A stretch of 64,000 nt of DNA from Gordoniibacillus chartarius. Its GTDB lineage: Bacteria > Bacillota > Bacilli > Paenibacillales > NBRC-103111. Made by a program: the position numbers and the translations under genes. The stretch spans positions 337,057 to 401,056 of the forward strand of contig NZ_JBHLWN010000031.1 in NCBI RefSeq assembly GCF_042432825.1, in the 5' to 3' direction. The notes under the pieces are model-generated. The model worked only from the letters and a program-made list of their open reading frames with translations. It did no database searches and was not told the origin of the DNA. Shown here piece after piece: positions 9,926-17,542 of the stretch. The stretch's first letter is position 1, and each line of letters begins with the position of its first letter.

Positions 9926-9957
9926 AATCATTGTTTGTAATGACAATGTAAAAACAA
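9926..9957 (-). promoter_or_regulatory. Candidate promoter with two PhoP-like half-boxes
   Basis: Read on the minus strand, TTTACA (9952-9947) and ATTACA (9941-9936) are spaced 11 bp apart, like the TT(A/C/T)ACA direct repeats of Bacillus PhoP boxes, and a TATGAT -10-like element follows. The downstream gene is a 5'-nucleotidase, a typical phosphate-starvation product. Only two half-boxes are seen, so this is suggestive only. Confidence 0.35.
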
Positions 9958-9995
9958 TAATAAGATTTTCTTAAGCTCGAACAGAGGAAAATGAA

Positions 9996-10052
9996 CGCAA
10001 AAAAAGTCGAAGCAACTTCGAGCCGCTCCGGGCAAGCTCGATGCTTCGACTT
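9996..10052 (-). terminator. Rho-independent terminator of the small membrane protein gene
   Basis: An 11-bp perfect stem (AAGTCGAAGCA at 10004-10014, TGCTTCGACTT at 10042-10052), followed on the minus strand by a run of seven T. It ends transcription from the gene at 10089-10382 before the nucleotidase promoter. Confidence 0.85.
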
Positions 10053-10088
10053 ACTTCAACATATTCTTACCTATTTATACATTATCAA

Positions 10089-10382
10089 TTATGCTCTCCA
10101 GAGCTTCCACCACGCCAGCGCGATTTTGTACATCGCATATACACCTAGATAGGCGCCTGCGGTCAGGAACAGCGGATTGAGAAAGATATGGTGAATATCC
10201 GTCATCATGACGGTGCCGTTGATCAATACGTTTCCCGTGTAAACGGCTGCAATGACTCCGAATAAGTAGGCGCTTACGAATGCCAGGCCTTCGATCCAAT
10301 AACGGGCAGGCGGCAAAACCCAATGGGCTAGGAGCAGCAGGAACACCGCCGCAAGAGCGGCCAATCCAACAAAAATGGTCAT
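10089..10382 (-). CDS. Small integral membrane protein, unknown function
   Basis: About 97 aa. I place the start at the ATG at 10382, which has AGAGGTGG at good spacing; a GTG three codons upstream is in frame but lies inside the ribosome site. The chain has about three hydrophobic membrane segments: a first helix from residue 2 (FVGLAALAAVFLLLLAHWVL), a second around GLAFVSAYLFGVIAAVYTG, and a third around LTAGAYLGVYAMYKIAL. I recognise no catalytic or binding motif. It is transcribed alone, divergently from phosphatidylserine decarboxylase, and ends at its own terminator. A membrane location is secure; the function is not. Confidence 0.7.
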   Translation of the reverse strand: MTIFVGLAALAAVFLLLLAHWVLPPARYWIEGLAFVSAYLFGVIAAVYTGNVLINGTVMMTDIHHIFLNPLFLTAGAYLGVYAMYKIALAWWKLWRA

Positions 10383-10532
10383 CGTTTCCACCTCTTTCCT
10401 ACAGGATGCTCCGCTGCAGCCATTTTCATGCAGAGGGCCCCGAATCGGCGGTTGCGATTCCGTCCCAACTATGTCAATATTATCGAAGAACGAAACGCAA
10501 GAACCTATATAGACAGGAGACCCAACGGCATC

Positions 10533-11324
10533 ATGGCAAAACCTCTATACCGTTTAATGACAGAGCTCTCCTCCCGCAAATGGGTGTCTCGACTGACGGG
10601 TTCGCTCGCCAAATCGAAGCTCAGCCGCAAATTCATCCCAAAGTTTGCCGAGGCATACGGAATCCGCATTCAGGATGCGGAGAAGCCGCTGCATGAATAT
10701 TCGACACTAAACGAATTTTTCACCCGCCGGCTAAAGCCAGGGCTGCGTCCGATCGATACCCACAAGGATTCGCTCGTTAGTCCGGTTGACGCGCTGATTA
10801 CCGGAATGGGGCCGATTCACGAAGGGGCAATCCTCAACATAAAGGGACAGGACTATACCGTCGAAGAACTCCTCAACCGCTCGCCTCGAGTAGTGAATTA
10901 TAAACACGGCTTTTGCTTTGTTCTCTATTTAAGCCCGACCGACTACCATCGAATCCACTCTCCTGCCTCCGGTGACGTTGTGGAATCCGAGCATGTGCCG
11001 GGGAAAGTGTATCCGGTAAACGACTTTGGGTTAAAGCATATGCGGCGTGTCCTTTCCCGAAACGAACGGCTCATCACCTTCATTCGCGAGGAGGCGGGTG
11101 AAATTGCGGTCGTCAAGGTCGGCGCGCTGAATGTGAGCTCCATCCGGTATATCGAACCGCTTCCGCAACGTTTGGAGCGCGGCGGAGAGCTCGCATATTT
11201 CGAATTCGGCTCTACCGTTGTCCTGCTAACGGAAAACGGTATTTTCAAGCCTCGTGACGATCTGGGAGTCGGCTCCAAGGTGAAGATGGGCGAAGCGCTC
11301 GGTCGTTTCATCCGAAAACATTAG
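10533..11324 (+). CDS. psd: Phosphatidylserine decarboxylase proenzyme
   Basis: Converts phosphatidylserine to phosphatidylethanolamine at the membrane. The proenzyme cuts itself at a conserved Ser to make a pyruvoyl cofactor; here the site is FGST, near residue 230 of 263. Other family marks are EYSTLNEFFTRRLKPG near residue 60, SPVDALITG with the conserved Asp, and a YHRIHSPASG segment with the catalytic His. I start at the ATG at 10533 (AGGAGA upstream), giving 263 aa, the usual length for Bacillus Psd; the open frame extends upstream without family similarity. An Fsr-like exporter follows after 20 bases. All key residues look intact. Confidence 0.93.
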   Translation: MAKPLYRLMTELSSRKWVSRLTGSLAKSKLSRKFIPKFAEAYGIRIQDAEKPLHEYSTLNEFFTRRLKPGLRPIDTHKDSLVSPVDALITGMGPIHEGAILNIKGQDYTVEELLNRSPRVVNYKHGFCFVLYLSPTDYHRIHSPASGDVVESEHVPGKVYPVNDFGLKHMRRVLSRNERLITFIREEAGEIAVVKVGALNVSSIRYIEPLPQRLERGGELAYFEFGSTVVLLTENGIFKPRDDLGVGSKVKMGEALGRFIRKH

Positions 11325-11344
11325 CGAGAGAGGAGCGACCCGAA

Positions 11345-12601
11345 ATGTCGTCAAGCACCACAGCCGCCGCAGCCGGCGCAACCTCTACCTTGCAGCCTGG
11401 CGGCAGCGCAAAACCAACCATGTATCGCATCCTGTTGTCGATCAGCATCGTTCATCTGTTGAACGATTCGATGCAGTCGGTCATTCCGTCAATCGCCGGT
11501 GTGCTTGAAGAATCCTTAAAGCTCTCCATGTCACAGATCGGCTGGCTCCTGTTTGCCATTAATTTTACGTCCTCCGTCATGCAGCCCGTCGTCGGCATGT
11601 ATACGGACCGCAGACCGTCTCCGTTCATGCTGCCGATGGGCATGGCCTTTTCCTTGATCGGTATGCTGACGCTCGCCTTCGCTCCTTCCTATATGACGGT
11701 GATGATCGCCGTCATATTCGTCGGACTCGGCTCGGCAGCCTTTCATCCCGAAGGGTCGCGGGTTTCAAGTATGGCGGCCGGCAGCCGCAGGGGGCTCGCG
11801 CAGTCGATTTTCCAAGTGGGCGGCAACGTCGGGCAATCGCTCGCCCCGTTATTTGCGAAGTTTATTTTCATCCCTTTGGGGCAGTTCGGAGCCGTATATT
11901 TCACGGCAGTCGCCGCTGCGGCGATAGCCGTCCAAATGTACGTCGCTTCCTGGTATCGGGGTGTGCTTGCCTCGGGGGGACGCACCGCCAGAAAGGCGGT
12001 TACGCGGACGATCGATCCTGCCCGTAAAAAGCAGCTGCAATTCGCCATCATCGTACTCATTCTGCTAGTGTTCTGCAGATCCTGGTATAACGCCATGATT
12101 ACGGGTTATTATCAATTTTTTCTCCGCGATCATTACGGCGTTACGCTCAGTGATGCACAGACGTACATCTTTCTGTTTTCCATTGCCGGAGCGGTGAGCA
12201 CGTTCTTCGGCGGCCCGCTGGCCGACCGGTTCGGCCGCAAGAACGTCATCTGGTTCTCGATGATCGGTTCGGCGCCGCTTGCGATTCTGCTGCCTTATGT
12301 AAGCTTAACTTGGGCGTATGTACTGTTGATTGTAATCGGGCTCATCCTTTTGTCGAGTTTTAGCGTTACTGTCGTATATGCGCAAGAATTATTTCCCGGG
12401 AAAGTGGGAACCGTGTCGGGTCTCATCGTCGGCTTGGCGTTCGGTTTGGGCGGCATTGGGGCGCTGGCGTTCGGCTACCTGATCGAGCTGTACGGTTTGA
12501 AATCGGTTATGATTGCAAGCAGCTTCTTGCCGATATTGGGAATTTTGACGTTTCTCCTCCCGTCGGACCGGACGATTCGGGAGTGGACGAAGGACGTGTA
12601 A
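11345..12601 (+). CDS. MFS transporter, fosmidomycin-resistance (Fsr) type
   Basis: A 418-aa inner-membrane protein with about 12 hydrophobic segments, preceded by GAGAGGAG at good spacing. The first helix region (ISIVHLLNDSMQSVIPSI), the loop GMYTDRRP, the FHPEGSR segment after helix 4 and a second-half GPLADRFGRKN loop match the Fsr subgroup of the major facilitator superfamily. These are proton-driven drug exporters named for fosmidomycin resistance in E. coli. Residues 1-25 are an Ala/Thr-rich cytosolic tail. It is probably co-transcribed with psd and ends at a terminator 19 bases downstream. The true substrate is unknown; members often act on aromatic or phosphonate compounds. Confidence 0.85.
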   Translation: MSSSTTAAAAGATSTLQPGGSAKPTMYRILLSISIVHLLNDSMQSVIPSIAGVLEESLKLSMSQIGWLLFAINFTSSVMQPVVGMYTDRRPSPFMLPMGMAFSLIGMLTLAFAPSYMTVMIAVIFVGLGSAAFHPEGSRVSSMAAGSRRGLAQSIFQVGGNVGQSLAPLFAKFIFIPLGQFGAVYFTAVAAAAIAVQMYVASWYRGVLASGGRTARKAVTRTIDPARKKQLQFAIIVLILLVFCRSWYNAMITGYYQFFLRDHYGVTLSDAQTYIFLFSIAGAVSTFFGGPLADRFGRKNVIWFSMIGSAPLAILLPYVSLTWAYVLLIVIGLILLSSFSVTVVYAQELFPGKVGTVSGLIVGLAFGLGGIGALAFGYLIELYGLKSVMIASSFLPILGILTFLLPSDRTIREWTKDV

Positions 12602-12619
12602 GTGGAAGGCTGTGGGTAC

Positions 12620-12664
12620 AAACGGAGACGGTATGCGTCATGCTAGGGACGCGTCCGTTTTCGG
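12620..12664 (+). terminator. Terminator of the psd-MFS unit
   Basis: AAACGGA (12620-12626) pairs with TCCGTTT (12654-12660), with partial extension of the stem, followed by a short T run on the plus strand. Confidence 0.6.
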
Positions 12665-12775
12665 CGATGCGCTGGTTATGAGACGCCGGGCCAATTGTTC
12701 GTCGGCTATCCCCGGGATTGATTTTCCCAACGCATAATCAGCCAAGCTTTCGTTTGAATGTAATAGTGATGAAGT

Positions 12776-12831
12776 GAAAAGGCAGCGAGAGTCGAGGACG
12801 CAGGGCGTTCCCGGACTACGCTGCCTTTTTA
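12776..12831 (-). terminator. Terminator of the malic enzyme gene
   Basis: GGCAGCG (12781-12787) pairs with CGCTGCC (12819-12825), flanked by A and T runs so it can also work on the plus strand. It lies 54 bases past the malic enzyme stop. The stretch 12665-12775 holds nothing else that I can recognise. Confidence 0.7.
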
Positions 12832-12884
12832 TATGGTCGGTTACTGACGCTTGCCGCCTTTGTTGACGCTCCCGTTTCCCTCAT

Positions 12885-14318
12885 TTATTCTTCTTGGCGG
12901 TGTCCGCGCACCCGGCGGGCAACACCCGATTCGACAGCCGCCCTTATGACCGCTTCGCGAACCCGCTCGACGACAGCGGCGTTAAATACACTCGGAATAA
13001 TATAGTGCTCGCTAAGCTCGTCCTCCTTGACCACGGAAGCGATCGCTTGGGCCGCCGCCAGCTTCATCTCTTCATTGATCCGAGCAGCCCGGCAGTCCAA
13101 GGCGCCGCGGAACATGCCCGGAAAGCACAGCACATTGTTGATCTGATTCGGGTAATCGGAACGGCCGGTAGCCATTACGCGCACGTACGGCTCGGCCTCC
13201 TCCGGCGTAATTTCCGGTGTCGGATTCGCCATGGCGAACACGATCGGATCCGCCGCCATTTTCTTAATGTCGTTAACGGACAGTACCTTCGGACCCGACA
13301 GCCCGATGAATACGTCGGCACCTTCGATCACATCCGACAGCCGTCCGGTCAGGCGATGCGGGTTCGTATGCTCGGCATACCAGGCCCACGCCGCATTCCC
13401 GTACGTTTCTCCTCTTACCAGCGCTCCGGCCCGGTCGACGCCGATCAAGTTGGTTACGCCGGCGGCGAGCAGCATTTTGGAACATGCAATTCCCGCAGCG
13501 CCGATGCCGCATACGACGACTTTGCAATCCTGCAGCCGCTTGCCCGCCACCTTAACCGCATTCAAGAGTCCCGCCAGCAAAACGACGGCCGTACCGTGCT
13601 GATCGTCATGGAATACCGGAATGTCGAGCTCGGCGATCAGCCTTTGCTCGATCTCGAAGCAGCGCGGCGATGAAATATCTTCCAGGTTGATGCCGCCGAA
13701 CGCCGGTGCGATCGCTTTGACCGTCCGTATAATTTCCTCGGTGTCCTGCGTGTCGAGGCAGATCGGGAACGCATCGACGCCCGCCATCTGCTTGAACAGC
13801 ATCGCCTTACCCTCCATGACCGGCATAGCGGCTTCAGGTCCGATGTTGCCCAGACCGAGCACGGCGGTTCCGTCGGATACGACAGCAACCGTATTGCGCT
13901 TGATCGTCAGCGAATACACCTTGGACTTGTCCTCATGAATGGCCGTGCATACCCGCGCTACCCCCGGTGTGTAAACGCGAGACAGGTCGTCCCGGTTTTT
14001 GATCGGCATTTTGGCCTGGACTTCGATCTTCCCTCCAAGATGCATCAGGAAGGTTTGATCCGATATATTGATAATTTTTACGCCTTCCAAAGCGTTCAGC
14101 TTGGCGACGATCGTGTCGGTATGGCTCGAATCGCTCATTTGCACGGTGATGTCGCGGATCGTCGTCGTGCCGCTTGCCTGGCTGACGTCCACCGCCACAA
14201 TATCGCCGCCGCCTTCACCGATAGCTGTGGCGATCTGTCCGAACGTGACGCGCTCCTTGTGCATTTCCAGACGCATAATGACGCTTGTTGCCGCTCCCGG
14301 CGCCGAATTGACTGCCAT
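12885..14318 (-). CDS. NAD(P)-dependent malic enzyme with N-terminal ACT domain
   Basis: About 477 aa, oxidising L-malate to pyruvate with CO2 release in the cytosol. The ATG at 14318 has GGAG eight bases upstream and is preferred over the in-frame GTG at 14327. Residues about 12-90 form an ACT-like regulatory domain (SVIMRLEMHKERVTFGQIA to KIINISDQT). The catalytic part follows: YTPGVARVC with the catalytic Tyr, LTIKRNTVAVVSDGTAVLGLG, the metal-binding NLEDISSPRCFEIE, FHDDQHGTAVV, and the Rossmann GIGAAGIA. This is the compact bacterial form without a phosphotransacetylase tail. The ACT domain suggests allosteric control by a small ligand. It is monocistronic, with terminators downstream. 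Cofactor preference cannot be told by eye. Confidence 0.93.
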   Translation of the reverse strand: MAVNSAPGAATSVIMRLEMHKERVTFGQIATAIGEGGGDIVAVDVSQASGTTTIRDITVQMSDSSHTDTIVAKLNALEGVKIINISDQTFLMHLGGKIEVQAKMPIKNRDDLSRVYTPGVARVCTAIHEDKSKVYSLTIKRNTVAVVSDGTAVLGLGNIGPEAAMPVMEGKAMLFKQMAGVDAFPICLDTQDTEEIIRTVKAIAPAFGGINLEDISSPRCFEIEQRLIAELDIPVFHDDQHGTAVVLLAGLLNAVKVAGKRLQDCKVVVCGIGAAGIACSKMLLAAGVTNLIGVDRAGALVRGETYGNAAWAWYAEHTNPHRLTGRLSDVIEGADVFIGLSGPKVLSVNDIKKMAADPIVFAMANPTPEITPEEAEPYVRVMATGRSDYPNQINNVLCFPGMFRGALDCRAARINEEMKLAAAQAIASVVKEDELSEHYIIPSVFNAAVVERVREAVIRAAVESGVARRVRGHRQEE

Positions 14319-14406
14319 AGGTATCACTCCAGTAAATAGGATGTGTTCCTAGCTTGCCCCAAAATTCGGAGCAACTTGGCCCTATTTACAATTTCTTTAC
14401 GGTCAC

Positions 14407-14438
14407 TTGACAGGGGGAAAACGAACGGAACGTATAAT
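14407..14438 (+). promoter_or_regulatory. Candidate SigA promoter of the ABC operon
   Basis: A perfect TTGACA (14407-14412) and a perfect TATAAT (14433-14438) with a long 20-bp spacer. If used, transcription starts near 14445. That excludes the upstream in-frame starts at 14407 and 14437 and supports the TTG start at 14479. Confidence 0.4.
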
Positions 14439-14478
14439 GGCGTCGGTAACTACATCGTTCGACAGGAGGACCCCTTCT

Positions 14479-15762
14479 TTGCAGATAGAATTAGATCGCG
14501 TTACGATTCAGTTCGGTTCCGTCACCGCAGTGGACCAATTGTCGGCTGCATTTCGGAGCGGCGAGCTGGTCGCGCTGCTCGGGCCGAGCGGCTGCGGCAA
14601 AAGCACGACCCTGTTCGCGCTCGCCGGCATCTACAAGCCGACGTCAGGAGAGGTGCGGTTTGACGGCAACGTCGTCAACAAGCTGGAGCCCGAGGACCGC
14701 GAAATCGGCATGGTGTTCCAAAACTACGCCCTCTACCCTCACATGACCGTGCTGGACAATATTCTATTCCCTTTGAAAATGAAACGGACGCCAAAACGCG
14801 AAGCGCTCGAGCGGGCTCGGGCTATGGCCGATACGGTGCAGATCGGCCATCTGCTCGACCGCCGGCCGGGCCAGCTGTCCGGCGGCCAGCAGCAGCGCGT
14901 AGCGATCGCGAGAGCGCTCGTCAAGGAGCCGAGGCTGCTGCTTCTGGACGAGCCGCTCTCGAACCTGGACGCGCGGCTGCGCCTGGAGATGCGCGAGGAA
15001 ATTCGGCGCATCCAGCTCCAGGTCGGCATCACGACGGTGTTCGTGACGCACGACCAGGAGGAGGCGATGAGCATCGCCGACCGGATCGTCCTGCTGCAAA
15101 GCGGCAAGCTGCAGCAGGACGCCGCGCCGGTGGCGATGTACCGCGAACCGGCGAACTTGTTCGCGGCACAGTTCATCGGCACGCCGCCGATGAACGTGCT
15201 GGACGGTGCGCTCAGCGCCGACGGGCGCACCGCCGTGCTGGAGGCCGCGGAGCCCGGAGCCCGCGCCGTCAAGATCGGCGTCCGTCCGGAGGACTGGACG
15301 CTGGCCGAGGCCGGCGCCGGCAGCGCGGTCGCCACGGCCGTCGTCTCGCACGTCGAGACGATCGGCCGCGACACGCTGCTGCGCGCGCAGATCGGCGCAA
15401 CGCCGGTGCGCCTGTACGTGCCCCAGGAGCGCGGCGCCGAGGTCGGCGAAGCGCTCCGCCTGAACGTGCGCCCGGGCAAGGCGCACGTGTTCGACCCGGC
15501 GAGCGGGGCGAGGCTCGCCGGGCCGGTGGAGCTGCGCGGCGGCAGCGGGCCCGACGCCGGCAGCGGCGGGGGCGCAGGCGCGCACAGCGGCGCCGCCAGC
15601 GCGAGCAGCGCTGTCCGCGCTCCTGCGGACAGCGGCGCTTCCTCAAGAGCAAGCGTCAACGCCGCCGCTAACGGCAACGGCAGCGCTTCCGCTGACGATC
15701 GCAGCAGCGCGGGCCGCGCGAACGCCGCCGATACCACAACGGGAGGCGGCTCCCGCGTATGA
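14479..15762 (+). CDS. ugpC: ABC transporter ATP-binding protein, UgpC/MalK/MsmX type
   Basis: About 427 aa, the cytosolic ATPase of a CUT1 sugar importer. I choose the TTG at 14479, with AGGAGG nine bases upstream and the family-typical start QIELDRVTIQFGS. Visible motifs: Walker A GPSGCGKST (about residue 35-43), Q-loop FQNYALYPHM, signature LSGGQQQR, Walker B LLLLDEPLSNLD, and switch His in TVFVTHDQEEAM. A C-terminal TOBE regulatory domain follows (about 240-350). The last 75 residues are an odd Ala/Ser/Gly-rich low-complexity tail from GC-rich DNA, absent from typical family members. The stop overlaps the next start (ATGA). It powers the two permeases that follow. Confidence 0.9.
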   Translation: MQIELDRVTIQFGSVTAVDQLSAAFRSGELVALLGPSGCGKSTTLFALAGIYKPTSGEVRFDGNVVNKLEPEDREIGMVFQNYALYPHMTVLDNILFPLKMKRTPKREALERARAMADTVQIGHLLDRRPGQLSGGQQQRVAIARALVKEPRLLLLDEPLSNLDARLRLEMREEIRRIQLQVGITTVFVTHDQEEAMSIADRIVLLQSGKLQQDAAPVAMYREPANLFAAQFIGTPPMNVLDGALSADGRTAVLEAAEPGARAVKIGVRPEDWTLAEAGAGSAVATAVVSHVETIGRDTLLRAQIGATPVRLYVPQERGAEVGEALRLNVRPGKAHVFDPASGARLAGPVELRGGSGPDAGSGGGAGAHSGAASASSAVRAPADSGASSRASVNAAANGNGSASADDRSSAGRANAADTTTGGGSRV

Positions 15763-16661
15763 ACGAACGCCCGACGCTGCGCCAGGCGGCGTATGCCTTG
15801 CTCTACCTGCTTCCCGCGCTCGCCGTCGTCTTCATTTTCACCCTGTACCCGATCGTTAAGTCGTTCGATATCAGCTTGTACACGAAGTACAACTTCTACA
15901 AAAACATCGTGTTCGAACGGGGCTTCGGCAACTATGTCACGATGGTGAACGACCCGGAATTTTGGCAGTCCCTGCGCAATACCGCCGTCTTCGTCGTCGG
16001 CACCGTGCCGCTCACAATGCTGATTTCGCTGGCGATTGCGATGCTGCTGACGTCGAACATCAAGGGCCGCGACTTCTTCCGGTCCATCTACTTTTTGCCG
16101 GTTGTGACCTCTGTTGTGGCGGTGTCGCTCGTCTGGAAGTGGATTTTCCATACGGACTACGGGCTGCTGAACGAAATGCTGGGCTGGTTCGGCATCGGCC
16201 GGATCGGCTGGCTCACCACCCCGGAATGGGCCATGCCCTCGCTGATCATTTTCAGCATATGGAAGGGGCTCGGCTACAACGTCATCATTTTTCTCGCCGG
16301 GCTGCAGTCGATCGACAAGCAGATGTACCTCGCCGCCCGCGTGGACGGCGCCCGACCGTGGCAAAGGTTTCGGCGCATTACGCTGCCGCTGCTGTCGCCG
16401 ACGACATTTTACATCTCGATTGTATCGCTTATCACGTCCGTGAAGGTGTTCGACGAAATATTCGCCATGTTCGGCGGAATCGCCTCGCACGGGGGGCCGG
16501 GCCGCAGTGCGATGACGATCGTTTACTACATTTTTGAAAAATTTTACGTCGAGAACAAATTCGGCCTTGCCTCGGCGGCCTCCTATGCGCTGTTCGTCAT
16601 AACGCTGCTGTTCACCTTGATCCAAATGTACATCGCCCGGAAGAGGGTGCATTACACATGA
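15759..16661 (+). CDS. Sugar ABC transporter permease, UgpA/MalF type
   Basis: A 300-aa inner-membrane permease with six predicted helices. The binding-protein-dependent permease motif, which docks on the ATPase, lies around residues 185-215 (AARVDGARPWQRFRRITLPL, i.e. EAA-loop DGAxxWQxFxxITLP). The start overlaps the ATPase stop by ATGA, and its own stop overlaps the second permease in the same way, so the three are translationally coupled. It forms half of the membrane channel. The family moves oligosaccharides, sugars or glycerol-3-phosphate; the permease alone does not reveal which. Confidence 0.9.
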   Translation: MNERPTLRQAAYALLYLLPALAVVFIFTLYPIVKSFDISLYTKYNFYKNIVFERGFGNYVTMVNDPEFWQSLRNTAVFVVGTVPLTMLISLAIAMLLTSNIKGRDFFRSIYFLPVVTSVVAVSLVWKWIFHTDYGLLNEMLGWFGIGRIGWLTTPEWAMPSLIIFSIWKGLGYNVIIFLAGLQSIDKQMYLAARVDGARPWQRFRRITLPLLSPTTFYISIVSLITSVKVFDEIFAMFGGIASHGGPGRSAMTIVYYIFEKFYVENKFGLASAASYALFVITLLFTLIQMYIARKRVHYT

Positions 16662-17488
16662 GCACGACGACCAAGCCATGGGCGCTCGCCCTCATTTACG
16701 CGCTGCTTATCGCCGGGAGCATTCTCATGCTGCTCCCCTTTCTCTGGATGATCAGCACCTCGCTCAAGCATAGCTCCGAGGTGATCGTCCTGCCGCCCAA
16801 ATGGATTCCGTCCCGCTTACAATGGCAGAACTATGTCACAGCATGGCAGGCCGCGCCGTTTGGCAGGTACATGATCAACAGTGTCGTTGTCACCTTCCTA
16901 TGCACGGTCGGCGAGCTGGTCACGACGATTCTGGCGTCGTTCGCCTTCGCCAAGCTGCGTTTTTACGGACGGGATGCGCTGTTTGCGATTTTGCTCGCGA
17001 CGATGATGGTGCCGCAGGAAATGCTGCTCATCCCAAACTACATCACGCTGACGGAGCTCGGCTGGCTCGACCGTTACGAAGCGCTCATCATCCCGTGGAT
17101 CGCCTCGGTGTTCGCCATTTTCCTGCTGCGCCAATACTTCCTCGGCATTCCGCAGCAGCTTTACTACGCTTGCCGCATCGACGGCTGCCGCGACTGGGGC
17201 TTCCTGTGGCGGATCATGGTTCCGCTCAGCAAGCCGGCGCTCGTCACCATCGCGCTGCTTAAGGCGATCGGCTCGTGGAATGCCTTCCTTTGGCCGCTCA
17301 TTATGACGAACTCGGAGGAGATGCGCACGATGCCTGTCGGGCTGACCGCTTTCTTTTCCGAAACCGACCTGAACTATGAGCTGCTGATGGCGGCCTCGAT
17401 GATGATCGTGGCGCCGATGCTGCTGCTCTACGCTGCCCTGCAGCGCTCAATCGTGGAAGGCATATCCCGCGGCGGATTAAAGGGGTAA
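16658..17488 (+). CDS. Sugar ABC transporter permease, UgpE/MalG type
   Basis: A 276-aa inner-membrane permease with six helices, pairing with the preceding permease. The EAA loop is seen around residues 170-190 (ACRIDGCRDWGFLWRIMVPL), with Cys in place of the common Ala at two positions. The C-terminal GGLKG is typical of MalG/UgpE-type subunits. The start is the ATG inside the upstream stop (ATGA overlap). The binding protein gene follows after 54 bases. Confidence 0.9.
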   Translation: MSTTTKPWALALIYALLIAGSILMLLPFLWMISTSLKHSSEVIVLPPKWIPSRLQWQNYVTAWQAAPFGRYMINSVVVTFLCTVGELVTTILASFAFAKLRFYGRDALFAILLATMMVPQEMLLIPNYITLTELGWLDRYEALIIPWIASVFAIFLLRQYFLGIPQQLYYACRIDGCRDWGFLWRIMVPLSKPALVTIALLKAIGSWNAFLWPLIMTNSEEMRTMPVGLTAFFSETDLNYELLMAASMMIVAPMLLLYAALQRSIVEGISRGGLKG

Positions 17489-17542
17489 TCTCAGCCCCTG
17501 CAATCATAAATAAATTCAACCATTATCGGAGGGGAACACGTA

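Noticed and set aside
14407..14478. Longer N-terminus for the transport ATPase
   Set aside because: The upstream codons overlap the candidate promoter and do not resemble the family; the AGGAGG points to the TTG at 14479.
14739..16679. 646-aa antisense frame opposite the ABC transporter genes
   Set aside because: It runs opposite three well-recognised coupled genes, is low-complexity and Arg-rich, and has no ribosome site; it arises from GC-rich codon usage.
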